Assembly (NCBI GenBank): GCA_902805995.1
Contig: CADCUU010000122.1
Span: 1-6,811, forward strand
Direction: 5' to 3'
Source: an uncultured Rubellimicrobium sp.
Lineage (GTDB): Bacteria; Pseudomonadota; Alphaproteobacteria; Rhodobacterales; Rhodobacteraceae
DNA length: 6,811 bases
In this document: positions 1 to 5,554 of the stretch, piece by piece
Numbering within the stretch: position 1 is the first letter of the stretch
Layout: every line of letters begins with the position of its first letter
Made by a program: the position numbers and the translations under genes
The notes under the pieces: model-generated
What the model saw: only the letters and a program-made list of their open reading frames with translations
What the model was told of the DNA's origin: nothing
Database searches by the model: none

Positions 1-11
1 TCTTCCGATCT
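1..11. other. Probable untrimmed Illumina adapter remnant at contig end
   Basis: The window opens with TCTTCCGATCT, which is exactly the last 11 bases of the standard Illumina adapter (known sequence). On the minus strand it reads AGATCGGAAGA. GltB coding is normal up to Val-Arg-Ala plus a G at base 12. The adapter then replaces the expected Gly-Arg-Ser-type continuation with Glu-Ile-Gly-Arg. The match at the very edge, together with the loss of GltB similarity at the same base, makes an assembly artefact far more likely than chance. Confidence 0.85.
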
Positions 12-1017
12 CCGCGCGTACGAGGACCTCGAACACGGAATCGAGCGCGCCGGAGTCGCTGGTGCCCGAGGGGATGATCGGCTTGATGTCCTCGGCCATG
101 TCGCCGAACGTGTCGGAGGACATGCGGATCTCGTGGCTCCGCATCCAGTTCACGTTGCCCTTGAGGGTGTTGATCTCGCCATTGTGGGCAAGCATCCGGA
201 AGGGCTGGGCGAGCGACCACTGCGGGAAGGTGTTCGTGCTGTAGCGCTGGTGGAAGATGGCGAAGGCGCTCTCGAACCGGGAGTCCATGAGGTCGGGGTA
301 GAAGGTGGCGACCTGTTCGGCGAGCATCATCCCCTTGTAGATGATGGACCGGCAGGAGAGCGAGGCGAGGTAGAGGCCGGGGATCTGGGCGGCGATGGCG
401 GCCTTCTCGATCCGGCGGCGGATGATGTAGAGTTCGCGCTCGAACTCCTCCTGGGAGAGGTCCTTCTCGCTGCGGATCAGGATCTGCTCGATCTCCGGCC
501 GGGTGGCGTTGGCCTTTTCGCCGAGGACGGAGATGTCCACGGGGACGTGCCGCCAGCCGTAGATGTAGTGGCCCATGCGGAGGACCTCGGTCTCCACGAT
601 GGTGCGGCAGCGTTCCTGGGCGCCGAAGTCGGTGCGGGGCAGGAAGACCTGGCCCACGGCGATGAGCTTGGACGTGTCGGGCTCGTGGCCGGTGCGGCGG
701 ACCTGGTCGTGGAAGAAGGGGATCGGGATCTGGAGGTGGATGCCCGCGCCGTCGCCGGTCTTGCCGTCGGCATCGACCGCGCCCCGGTGCCAGACGGCCT
801 GAAGCGCCTGGATGCCCTTTTCGACGACGCCGCGCGAGGGCTTGCCGTCGATGGCCACGACGAGGCCCACGCCGCAGGAGGCGTGTTCGTCATCGGCCTT
901 GTAGAGGGAATGCTCCGCCATCCAGGCGCGCTTCTCCTCCTCGGCCCGGACCCAGGCGTCGTCGTAGACGGTGGTCCCCTGGGCCGCGCCGGGCTGGATC
1001 GGATGAGTGGCGGTCAT
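1..1017 (-). CDS. gltB: Glutamate synthase large (alpha) subunit, N-terminal part, cut by the window edge
   Basis: GltB is the large subunit of NADPH-dependent glutamate synthase (GOGAT), a cytoplasmic enzyme. It releases ammonia from glutamine in an N-terminal Ntn-type glutaminase domain and channels it to 2-oxoglutarate at an FMN/Fe-S site. Only about 335 genuine codons of a protein usually near 1,500 aa are present, nearly all glutaminase domain. The catalytic Cys is residue 48 in EHASCGVGLV, so residues 1-47 should be a propeptide removed to expose Cys. Further family hallmarks are WHRGAVDADGKTGDGAG (about 97-113), FAIFHQRYSTNTFPQW (about 252-267), LAHNGEINTLKGN (about 277-289) and PSGTSDSG near the end. 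The ATG follows an AAGGAG at 1025-1030 with 7 bases between, and overlaps the upstream zinc-protein stop as ATGA. Bases 1-11 are probably adapter, so the last four decoded residues should be ignored. The partner gltD lies upstream in the same direction, separated by four intervening ORFs. Confidence 0.96.
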   Translation of the reverse strand, partial: MTATHPIQPGAAQGTTVYDDAWVRAEEEKRAWMAEHSLYKADDEHASCGVGLVVAIDGKPSRGVVEKGIQALQAVWHRGAVDADGKTGDGAGIHLQIPIPFFHDQVRRTGHEPDTSKLIAVGQVFLPRTDFGAQERCRTIVETEVLRMGHYIYGWRHVPVDISVLGEKANATRPEIEQILIRSEKDLSQEEFERELYIIRRRIEKAAIAAQIPGLYLASLSCRSIIYKGMMLAEQVATFYPDLMDSRFESAFAIFHQRYSTNTFPQWSLAQPFRMLAHNGEINTLKGNVNWMRSHEIRMSSDTFGDMAEDIKPIIPSGTSDSGALDSVFEVLVRAEIGR

Positions 1018-1448
1018 GGGGTATCTCCTTCCACGAAGGGGTTCTTGGATTCGTACTCCGCGCGGGTGGCGCGGGGGTGGTCGCCCGCCAGATCGATCGA
1101 GGCGAGCTTGCGGTCGGTGTAGATTTCGGAGCGCATCGGCCAGTCGCGGGCGGCGTCGAAGAGGCCGGGCATCAGTTCCACCGTGCCCGCGGGCTTGTCG
1201 AGGTCGTGGAACCAGAGATGCGAGCCGCAGGTGGCGCAGAAGGCGCGTTCGGAGAAGGACGAGGAGGCGTAGGTCTGGACCGGGCCCTGGGCCTCCACGT
1301 CCTCGGCGTTGAAGCAGAGGAACAGGCCGCCGGACCAGCGCTGGCACATGCGGCAGTGGCAGGCGCCGACGCGGGGGTCGTGGGTGCCGCGCACCGTGAC
1401 GGTGACGGCGCCGCAAAGGCAGTGGCCGGTGAGGGGGGCGGATGTCAT
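1014..1448 (-). CDS. GFA/CENP-V family zinc-binding protein
   Basis: A complete 144-aa protein with the GFA fold signature. It has GHCLCGAV at 8-15 (Cys10, Cys12), ACHCRMCQRWSGG at 29-41 (Cys30, Cys32, Cys35) and FCATCGSHLW at 70-79 (Cys71, Cys74). These are the cysteines that bind two zinc ions in the family. The family is named after the Paracoccus glutathione-dependent formaldehyde-activating protein, but most short members have no proven substrate. This one is shorter than that protein (about 190 aa), so a formaldehyde role should not be assumed. It is probably a cytoplasmic small-molecule thiol or zinc enzyme. The ATG has a strong GAGGAGG at 1456-1462, 7 bases upstream. The stop overlaps the gltB start (ATGA), and the start overlaps the stop of a possible 43-codon ORF (ATGA). 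It therefore appears co-translated with gltB. A GFA gene inside a gltD-gltB locus is unexpected and may be a lineage-specific insertion. Confidence 0.92.
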   Translation of the reverse strand: MTSAPLTGHCLCGAVTVTVRGTHDPRVGACHCRMCQRWSGGLFLCFNAEDVEAQGPVQTYASSSFSERAFCATCGSHLWFHDLDKPAGTVELMPGLFDAARDWPMRSEIYTDRKLASIDLAGDHPRATRAEYESKNPFVEGDTP

Positions 1449-1576
1449 GGCGGGGCCTCCTCGTGATGCGGGGTGCGGCTGTCAGGGAGGCCTTGAGCCG
1501 TGCGCATGCCCATGCGCCCCAGGGCGGCGAGGGCCGCCCCGGCGAGCTTGGGGAGGTGGCGCGCGGCGGGGTGCAT
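1445..1576 (-). CDS. Possible small ORF (43 aa) fitted between secreted gene B and the GFA gene
   Basis: A 43-codon ORF starts with ATG inside the stop of the preceding secreted gene (TGATG) and ends with a TGA that overlaps the GFA start (ATGA). It fills the 127-base gap exactly. Upstream is AAGGGGG, 9 bases before the ATG, which could act as a weak ribosome site. The product begins MHPAARHLPKLAG, has a short Ala/Leu-rich, weakly hydrophobic stretch (about residues 10-23), then a polar Pro/His-rich tail ending EEAPP. It is rich in basic residues, has no signal peptide and no cysteines, and is not recognised as any family. For it: perfect coupling at both ends. Against it: in a GC-rich genome a short open frame arises easily, and its last codons coincide with the GFA ribosome site. 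It could equally be a spacer, or the decayed start of another gene copy. Confidence 0.33.
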   Translation of the reverse strand: MHPAARHLPKLAGAALAALGRMGMRTAQGLPDSRTPHHEEAPP

Positions 1577-2307
1577 CAGCCCTGGCCCCCTTGGGCGGGT
1601 CCCAGCGACGACATCAGCATGTTGCAGCCGTGGCGGGGGGTGGTGGAGAGGAAGCCGTCCTCGCCGGGGAAGGCGAATTCCACGGGGGAGTCGTCGAGGA
1701 CCTCCGGGGTGCCGCTGACGGTCGAGGTCTCCCGTCCCGCGAAGAAGGTCCGCCAGTCGCGTTGGACGAAGCCGCCGCCGCGGCGGGTCCAGAGTTTGGT
1801 GCCCGCCTCGTCGTAGGCGACCATGTCGAAGGTCGTGACGTCGAGGGTCACGCCGTCGATGACGACCGTCTCGCCGGTCAGGCGATCCTCGCCCACGTAG
1901 CGGGTGAGGCCGTAATCCGGGTTCTCGGTCGTGAAGTCGTAAGCATCGGCGCCGGTGGACAGCAGCGTGTCGAGGTTCGCGGGGTCGGGGTTCGAGGGGG
2001 AGAGCACCTCGGTGGCGCCGACCTCGAAGTAGTTGGCCTCGATCCACTGGGTCTGGTCGTCGATGAGGTCCGAGAGCGAGATGCCGGACTCGTCCATGAG
2101 GACGCGGCGGCGCCAGCCCGCGGGATCGCCCGAGCAGGTGAACTGGTGTTCGACGGAGCAGGCGGCGCCCTGGACCGTCACATGGACGGTGCAGCCCGGG
2201 GGGGCCTGGAAGAGGCGGGAGCCGGACGCCGACTGATCCTGGGCCGGATCTTGAGCGTGGGCGGGGAGGGCGGCGAGGAGGGCGAGGGAGAGGAGAGCGG
2301 CGCGCAT
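1576..2307 (-). CDS. Secreted hypothetical protein B (downstream paralogue)
   Basis: A 243-aa protein of unrecognised family. Residues 1-18 form a classic Sec signal peptide (MRAALLSLALLAALPAHA, probable cleavage AHA before QD), so it should be periplasmic or secreted. No lipobox or later membrane helix is seen. Four cysteines (39 in PPGCT, 50 in GAACS, 58 in QFTCS, 228 in RHGCN) match those of protein A and could form two disulfides. The middle is rich in Asp, Thr and aromatic residues and looks like a beta-strand fold, with the conserved block GETVVIDGVTLDVTTF and then QRDWRTFF. By hand alignment roughly half of about 195 mature residues are identical to protein A. The start is set by homology with A, by the signal peptide, and by the TGATG overlap (ATG 2307-2305) with the stop of A. 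The stop in turn gives TGATG for a small ORF. No function can be assigned. Confidence 0.88.
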   Translation of the reverse strand: MRAALLSLALLAALPAHAQDPAQDQSASGSRLFQAPPGCTVHVTVQGAACSVEHQFTCSGDPAGWRRRVLMDESGISLSDLIDDQTQWIEANYFEVGATEVLSPSNPDPANLDTLLSTGADAYDFTTENPDYGLTRYVGEDRLTGETVVIDGVTLDVTTFDMVAYDEAGTKLWTRRGGGFVQRDWRTFFAGRETSTVSGTPEVLDDSPVEFAFPGEDGFLSTTPRHGCNMLMSSLGPAQGGQG

Positions 2308-3035
2308 CAGCCCCGGGCCCCCTGGCTGAGGGCGTCGAGCGCGGACATGGTCAGGCCGCAGCCGTGCTTGGGGCTCACGGAGAGGAAGCCGGGCTCCTCG
2401 GGGAAGATGAACTCCACGGGGGCGTCCTCCGTCGATTCGACGGTGCCGCCGGCGACGATGGAGCTGGTGCCCGACAGGAAGAAGCGCCAGTCGCGGCTGA
2501 TGTATTCGTTGCCCGTGCTGCTCCAGGCCTCGGAGCCGTCGGGGGCGTAGGCGGTGATGCGGAACTCGGTCCGGTCGAGGGTCACGCCGTCGATGGTGAC
2601 GGTTTCGCCGATGAGGCGGTCCTGGCCCACGAAGCGGGTGGGGCCGAGTTCCGGGGAGTTCGTTGTGAAGTCGAAGCTGTCCTGGCCCTTGGTGGTGAGG
2701 TCGGTGAAGGATGCTGGGTCGGCGGGGTCGGGGAGCAGGAACTCCCGGGTGCCGGGCAGGAAGTGGTAGGACTCCATCCACTGCGTTTCCGCGTCGATGG
2801 CGCCGGAATAGGCGATCCCTTCCTCGTCCATGTCCACGCGGCGCTGCCAGCCCTCGGGGTCGGCGGAGCAGGTGAAGTGGTGCGAGACGGTGCAGGCGGC
2901 CATCTGGATCGTGAGGAAGGCGGTGCAGCCCTCGGGCGGCTGGAAGGTGCGGCGGTCGGGGCGTGCGGGGGTCTCCCCCTCCTGCGCGAGGGCAGGGGAG
3001 GCGGCGAGGAGGGCAAGGGCCAGGACAAGGCGCAT
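2307..3035 (-). CDS. Secreted hypothetical protein A (upstream paralogue)
   Basis: A 242-aa protein of unrecognised family. Residues 1-17 are a Sec signal peptide (MRLVLALALLAASPALA, cleavage before QE). The mature part starts with a short polar linker, then TFQPPEGCTAF. Cysteines at 37, 48, 56 and 226 are all conserved in protein B. The strongest shared blocks are FVGQDRLIGETVTIDG, then VTLDRTEF, SRDWRFF, and the C-terminal APVEFIFPEEPGFLS with KHGC. The ATG is chosen for the signal peptide and an AAAGGA about 8 bases upstream. The same frame stays open back to 3599, but that part is antiparallel to no known family and overlaps gltD, so it is a shadow. It lies 74 bases after gltD, with a 10-bp hairpin in the gap, and its stop overlaps the start of B. 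Sitting in a cytoplasmic glutamate synthase locus, its export is odd. I infer co-transcription, but no function. Confidence 0.9.
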   Translation of the reverse strand: MRLVLALALLAASPALAQEGETPARPDRRTFQPPEGCTAFLTIQMAACTVSHHFTCSADPEGWQRRVDMDEEGIAYSGAIDAETQWMESYHFLPGTREFLLPDPADPASFTDLTTKGQDSFDFTTNSPELGPTRFVGQDRLIGETVTIDGVTLDRTEFRITAYAPDGSEAWSSTGNEYISRDWRFFLSGTSSIVAGGTVESTEDAPVEFIFPEEPGFLSVSPKHGCGLTMSALDALSQGARG

Positions 3036-3058
3036 GGAGCAAATCCTTTGGTGCGAAT

Positions 3059-3087
3059 GGGCGGGGCCAGATGGCCCGGCCCCGCCC
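3059..3087 (-). other. GC-rich hairpin between gltD and secreted gene A
   Basis: GGGCGGGGCC (3059-3068) and GGCCCCGCCC (3078-3087) are perfect 10-bp complements with a 9-base loop. The hairpin starts about 22 bases after the gltD stop and ends about 23 bases before the start of A. There is no U-tract on the minus-strand RNA, since ATTCGCACC follows, so it is not a textbook terminator. It could be a leaky stop, an mRNA-stabilising 3' end for gltD, or a processing site that lowers expression of downstream genes. Confidence 0.5.
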
Positions 3088-3109
3088 CCGCTGTCGAGGA
3101 ACGAAAGCC

Positions 3110-4546
3110 TTACTCGGCCGCGACGCGGGAGGAGGCCCCGACGCTCTGGCTCAGGTACTGGAGGATCGCCGCGGCGCATTCGCGGCCGTCGCGGATGGCC
3201 CAGACGACAAGGCTCGCGCCCCGCACGATGTCGCCGGCCGCGAAGACGCCGTCGAGGCTCGTGCGGCCCGACCCGAACTCGGCGCGGACGGTGCCCCAGC
3301 GGGTGACCTCCAGGCCGGGGGTGGACCAGAGGGCGGGCAGGGGCTCGGGCTCGAAGCCCAGGGCCTTGACGACGAGGTCGGCGCCTTCGAGCACGACCTC
3401 TCCGGCCGGTTCGGGCGAGCGGCGGCCCGTGGCGTCGGGGGCGCCGAGGCGCATCTTCTGGACCTGCACGCCCTCCACGCGGTCGCCCACGAAGGCTTCG
3501 GGGGCGGAGAGCCAGAGGAACTCCACGCCCTCCTCCTCGGCGTTGGCGACCTCGCGCTGGCTCCCGGGCATGTTGGCGCGGTCGCGGCGGTAGAGGCACT
3601 TCACGGAGGACGCGCCCTGGCGGATCGCGGTGCGGACGCAGTCCATGGCCGTGTCGCCGCCGCCGATGACCACGACGCGCTTGCCGCTCGCGTTGAGCTC
3701 GCCCGAGTCGAAGGCGGCCACGTCGTCGCCGAACTGCTTCTTGTTGGACGCGGTGAGGTAGTCGATGGCGCGGACGATGCCGCGGGCGTCGGCGTTGTCG
3801 ATGTCGCGGCTCTTGTAGACGCCGGTGGCGATGAGGATCGCGTCATGGCGGCCGCGGATGGCGTCGAAGGACAGGTCCTCGCCCACGTTGCAGTCGAGGA
3901 CGAAGTCCACGCCGCCGTCGCGCAGGTGGTCGACGCGGCGCATGACCACGTCCTTTTCGAGCTTGAAGCCCGGGATACCATACGTGAGGAGGCCGCCCGC
4001 GCGGTCGTAGCGGTCGTAGACGGTGACCTGGATGCCCGCGCGGCGCAGCGTGTCCGCGCAGGCGAGGCCCGCGGGGCCGGCGCCGATGATGCCGACGGAT
4101 TCGGGACGTTCGATGGACGGGCGGATGGGCTGCACCCAGCCTTCCTCCCAGGCGTTGTCGGTGATGAAGCGTTCGACGGAGCCGATTGTGACGGTGCCGT
4201 GGCCCGACTGCTCGATGACGCAGTTGCCTTCGCAGAGGCGGTCCTGCGGGCAGATGCGGCCGGTGAATTCGGGGAAGTTGTTGGCGGCCTGCGCGATCTC
4301 GTAGGCCTCCCGCAGGCGGCCTTCGGTGGTGAGGCGGAGCCAGTCGGGGATGTTGTGGTGCACCGGGCAATGCGCCTGGCAGTAGGGCACGCCGCACTGG
4401 GAGCAGCGGGACGCCTGCTCCTGCGCCTTGGGCACGGCGAAGTCGCCGTAGATTTCGAGGAAGTCGTGGCGACGGTCCCCGGCTTCCCGCTTTTCGGGCA
4501 TGTCGCGGCCGACGGAAACGAACTTGAGCATCTTCTCGACGGCCAC
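3110..4546 (-). CDS. gltD: Glutamate synthase small (beta) subunit, NADPH-dependent
   Basis: GltD takes electrons from NADPH through FAD and passes them via Fe-S clusters to GltB. The protein is 478 aa, normal for the family. In order: an N-terminal Fe-S domain with Cys48, Cys51, Cys56, Cys60 (CSQCGVPYCQAHCP) and Cys99, Cys105, Cys109 (ICPQDRLCEGNC); the FAD Rossmann motif GAGPAG at 155-160 followed by GGLLTYGIPGFKL (184-196); the NADPH motif GGGDTAMD at 295-302; and a C-terminal FAD signature GVFAAGDIVRGAS. The start is GTG at 4546, because AGGAGG lies 5 bases upstream; the next ATG (residue 6) is 20 bases from it, and the frame upstream lacks family sequence. Stop is TAA. Related FAD subunits (PreT, AegA) share this layout, but the gltB downstream in the same direction supports GltD. 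A dyad in the upstream gap may control it. The four ORFs between gltD and gltB are unusual. Confidence 0.95.
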   Translation of the reverse strand: MAVEKMLKFVSVGRDMPEKREAGDRRHDFLEIYGDFAVPKAQEQASRCSQCGVPYCQAHCPVHHNIPDWLRLTTEGRLREAYEIAQAANNFPEFTGRICPQDRLCEGNCVIEQSGHGTVTIGSVERFITDNAWEEGWVQPIRPSIERPESVGIIGAGPAGLACADTLRRAGIQVTVYDRYDRAGGLLTYGIPGFKLEKDVVMRRVDHLRDGGVDFVLDCNVGEDLSFDAIRGRHDAILIATGVYKSRDIDNADARGIVRAIDYLTASNKKQFGDDVAAFDSGELNASGKRVVVIGGGDTAMDCVRTAIRQGASSVKCLYRRDRANMPGSQREVANAEEEGVEFLWLSAPEAFVGDRVEGVQVQKMRLGAPDATGRRSPEPAGEVVLEGADLVVKALGFEPEPLPALWSTPGLEVTRWGTVRAEFGSGRTSLDGVFAAGDIVRGASLVVWAIRDGRECAAAILQYLSQSVGASSRVAAE

Positions 4547-4551
4547 GGTGT

Positions 4552-4557
4552 CCTCCT
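4552..4557 (-). promoter_or_regulatory. Ribosome binding site fixing the GTG start of gltD
   Basis: AGGAGG on the minus strand, 5 bases before GTG (4546-4544). It is a full anti-Shine-Dalgarno match and the best in the neighbourhood, so it decides for the GTG rather than the ATG five codons later or the distal GTG at 4630. Confidence 0.8.
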
Positions 4558-4597
4558 GACGCAAGGGTCGGAGAGCGCATAAACGAGGCGGGAAACG

Positions 4598-4626
4598 ATG
4601 AAAAGTCAGCAATACTGACCTTTCAT
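4598..4626. promoter_or_regulatory. 12-bp imperfect dyad upstream of gltD: candidate operator or leader hairpin
   Basis: ATGAAAAGTCAG (4598-4609) and CTGACCTTTCAT (4615-4626) pair over 12 positions with a single A-C mismatch (4604/4620), around a 5-base centre CAATA. It lies about 50-80 bases before the gltD start, in the most AT-rich stretch of the intergenic gap. That position fits an operator for a dimeric regulator or a leader hairpin. A U-tract is lacking on the minus strand (CGTTTCCC follows), so a uppP terminator is less likely. I found no convincing -35/-10 pair here. The regulator is not identifiable from sequence alone. Confidence 0.5.
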
Positions 4627-4668
4627 GCACAAAGTTGCCGCGGGGCTTGGGCTACAGGCGAGAACTTT

Positions 4669-4680
4669 CCTGAATTCAGG
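4669..4680. promoter_or_regulatory. Perfect 12-base palindrome after uppP
   Basis: CCTGAATTCAGG is a perfect palindrome 22 bases beyond the uppP stop, followed by TCAGGG so that part of the motif is repeated (CCTGACCTGA on the minus strand). With no loop it is a poor RNA hairpin and fits better as a protein-binding site. Chance is possible for a 12-base palindrome, and no known regulator motif was recognised. Confidence 0.25.
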
Positions 4681-4702
4681 TCAGGGCGGGTTCCCTACCT
4701 CC

Positions 4703-5509
4703 TCAGAAGCCCATGGAAAGAAACAGGATGGCCGCGCCGCCCACGAGGATGCGCCACCAGCCGAAGATCGCGAAGCCGCGGCGGCCGACGAAGTCGAGAA
4801 GGATGCGGACCACGAGAAGGCCGCTGAGGAAGGCCATGGCGAAGCCCAGGGCGATGAGGCCCATGTCGTCGAAGGCGAGGGCGTCGCGGTTCTTGTAGAG
4901 GTCGTAGGCCACAGCCCCGCCCATGGTGGGCAGCGACAGGAAGAACGAGAACTCAGCCGCGGCGCGCTTGCTGACGCCCAGGAGGAGGGCGCCCACGATG
5001 GTCGAGCCCGAGCGGGAGACGCCCGGCACTAGGGCGAGGCACTGGCAGAGGCCGATGGCGAAGGCGGTGCCAAGGGGCAGGTGGTCGGCCTCCTCGTAGC
5101 GGGGGCGGAGCGGCAGGCGGTCCACGAGGAGGAGCACGACGCCACCCAGGATCAGCATCGTGGCGATCAGGAGGGGCGTCTCGAACAGGACGTTCTTGAT
5201 GACGTCATGGAGGAGCGCGCCCAGTAGGGCGGCGGGCAGGAAGGCCAGGAGCACCGCGCCGATGAAGCGCCGCGCCGCCGGGTCGCGCGGGGCGGAGCCG
5301 AAGACCCAGGCGAGCTTGCCCAGGTAGGCGATGACGATGGCCAGCACCGCGCCGAGCTGGATCACCACCTGGAAGGTGTTGTTCGGGCTGTCGAAGCCGA
5401 GGAAGTGGCTCGCGAGGACGAGGTGGCCGGTGGAGGAGACGGGAATGAATTCGGTCGCCCCCTCGAGGAGGCCGAGGAGGAGGGCCGTCGCGGCCTCGGG
5501 GAGGGTCAT
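4703..5509 (-). CDS. uppP: Undecaprenyl-diphosphatase (UppP/BacA family)
   Basis: An inner-membrane enzyme that dephosphorylates undecaprenyl pyrophosphate to the monophosphate. This recycles the lipid carrier for peptidoglycan and other surface polymers; extra dosage gives bacitracin resistance in E. coli. The 268-aa length is normal. Both family signatures are intact: [15 protein letters not shown] (16-30, with Glu16, Glu20 and His29) and PGVSRSGST (162-170, with Arg166), which carry the catalytic residues. About eight hydrophobic helices span roughly 48-70, 84-100, 112-130, 148-163, 183-203, 215-234 and 245-266, plus the re-entrant N-terminal segment. The ATG has only a weak ribosome site (CGGA) behind a short gap that also holds a perfect GC hairpin. 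It follows the NDUFA9-like gene by 45 bases in the same direction, so co-transcription is likely. Stop is TGA. Identification is firm. Confidence 0.96.
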   Translation of the reverse strand: MTLPEAATALLLGLLEGATEFIPVSSTGHLVLASHFLGFDSPNNTFQVVIQLGAVLAIVIAYLGKLAWVFGSAPRDPAARRFIGAVLLAFLPAALLGALLHDVIKNVLFETPLLIATMLILGGVVLLLVDRLPLRPRYEEADHLPLGTAFAIGLCQCLALVPGVSRSGSTIVGALLLGVSKRAAAEFSFFLSLPTMGGAVAYDLYKNRDALAFDDMGLIALGFAMAFLSGLLVVRILLDFVGRRGFAIFGWWRILVGGAAILFLSMGF

Positions 5510-5528
5510 GATGGGTCCGGGGATGCGG

Positions 5529-5547
5529 GGCCGCGGGAGCCGCGGCC
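5529..5547 (-). other. Perfect GC hairpin between the NDUFA9-like gene and uppP
   Basis: GGCCGCGG (5529-5536) and CCGCGGCC (5540-5547) are perfect 8-bp complements around a 3-base loop. The hairpin starts 7 bases after the upstream stop and ends 19 bases before the uppP ATG. No U-tract follows on the minus strand, so it is not a classical terminator. It may protect the upstream mRNA end or tune uppP translation. Confidence 0.45.
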
Positions 5548-5554
5548 GAAGGGG

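Larger units (their letters stand above)
1576..3035 (-). repeat. Tandem gene duplication (secreted proteins A and B)
   Basis: Two adjacent same-direction genes of nearly equal length (242 and 243 codons) encode clear paralogues. Both have a signal peptide, the same four cysteines, and about 100 identical residues out of roughly 195 aligned by hand. Even the ends correspond: A finishes QGARG and B finishes QGGQG, each followed by a stop that overlaps an ATG as TGATG. The divergence shows an old duplication, not a recent or assembly-made one. Confidence 0.85.

Noticed and set aside
133..1122. Long plus-strand open frame over gltB
   Set aside because: It is antisense to a clearly recognisable GltB, with a low-complexity Gly/Ala/Val/Asp product. 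Long open frames opposite GC-rich genes are a codon-bias effect.
1014..1448. Calling the GFA protein a glutathione-dependent formaldehyde-activating enzyme
   Set aside because: Only the zinc-binding fold is supported. The protein is shorter than the founding enzyme and has no methanol or formaldehyde genes nearby.
1309..4582. Overlapping plus-strand frames of about 410-540 codons (1309-2550, 2364-3593, 2963-4582)
   Set aside because: They run across several minus-strand genes and gaps, have repetitive Gly/Ala/Arg/Glu-rich products with no motifs, and lie opposite well-supported proteins.
4598..4626. Rho-independent terminator for uppP
   Set aside because: The stem is AT-rich, lies about 75 bases past the stop and is not followed by a run of U on the minus strand.
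4627..4639. Sigma-54-like promoter before gltD (minus strand GGCAACTTTGTGC)
   Set aside because: Only 9 bases separate the GG and GC elements, where sigma-54 promoters need 10, and the flanking bases match poorly.
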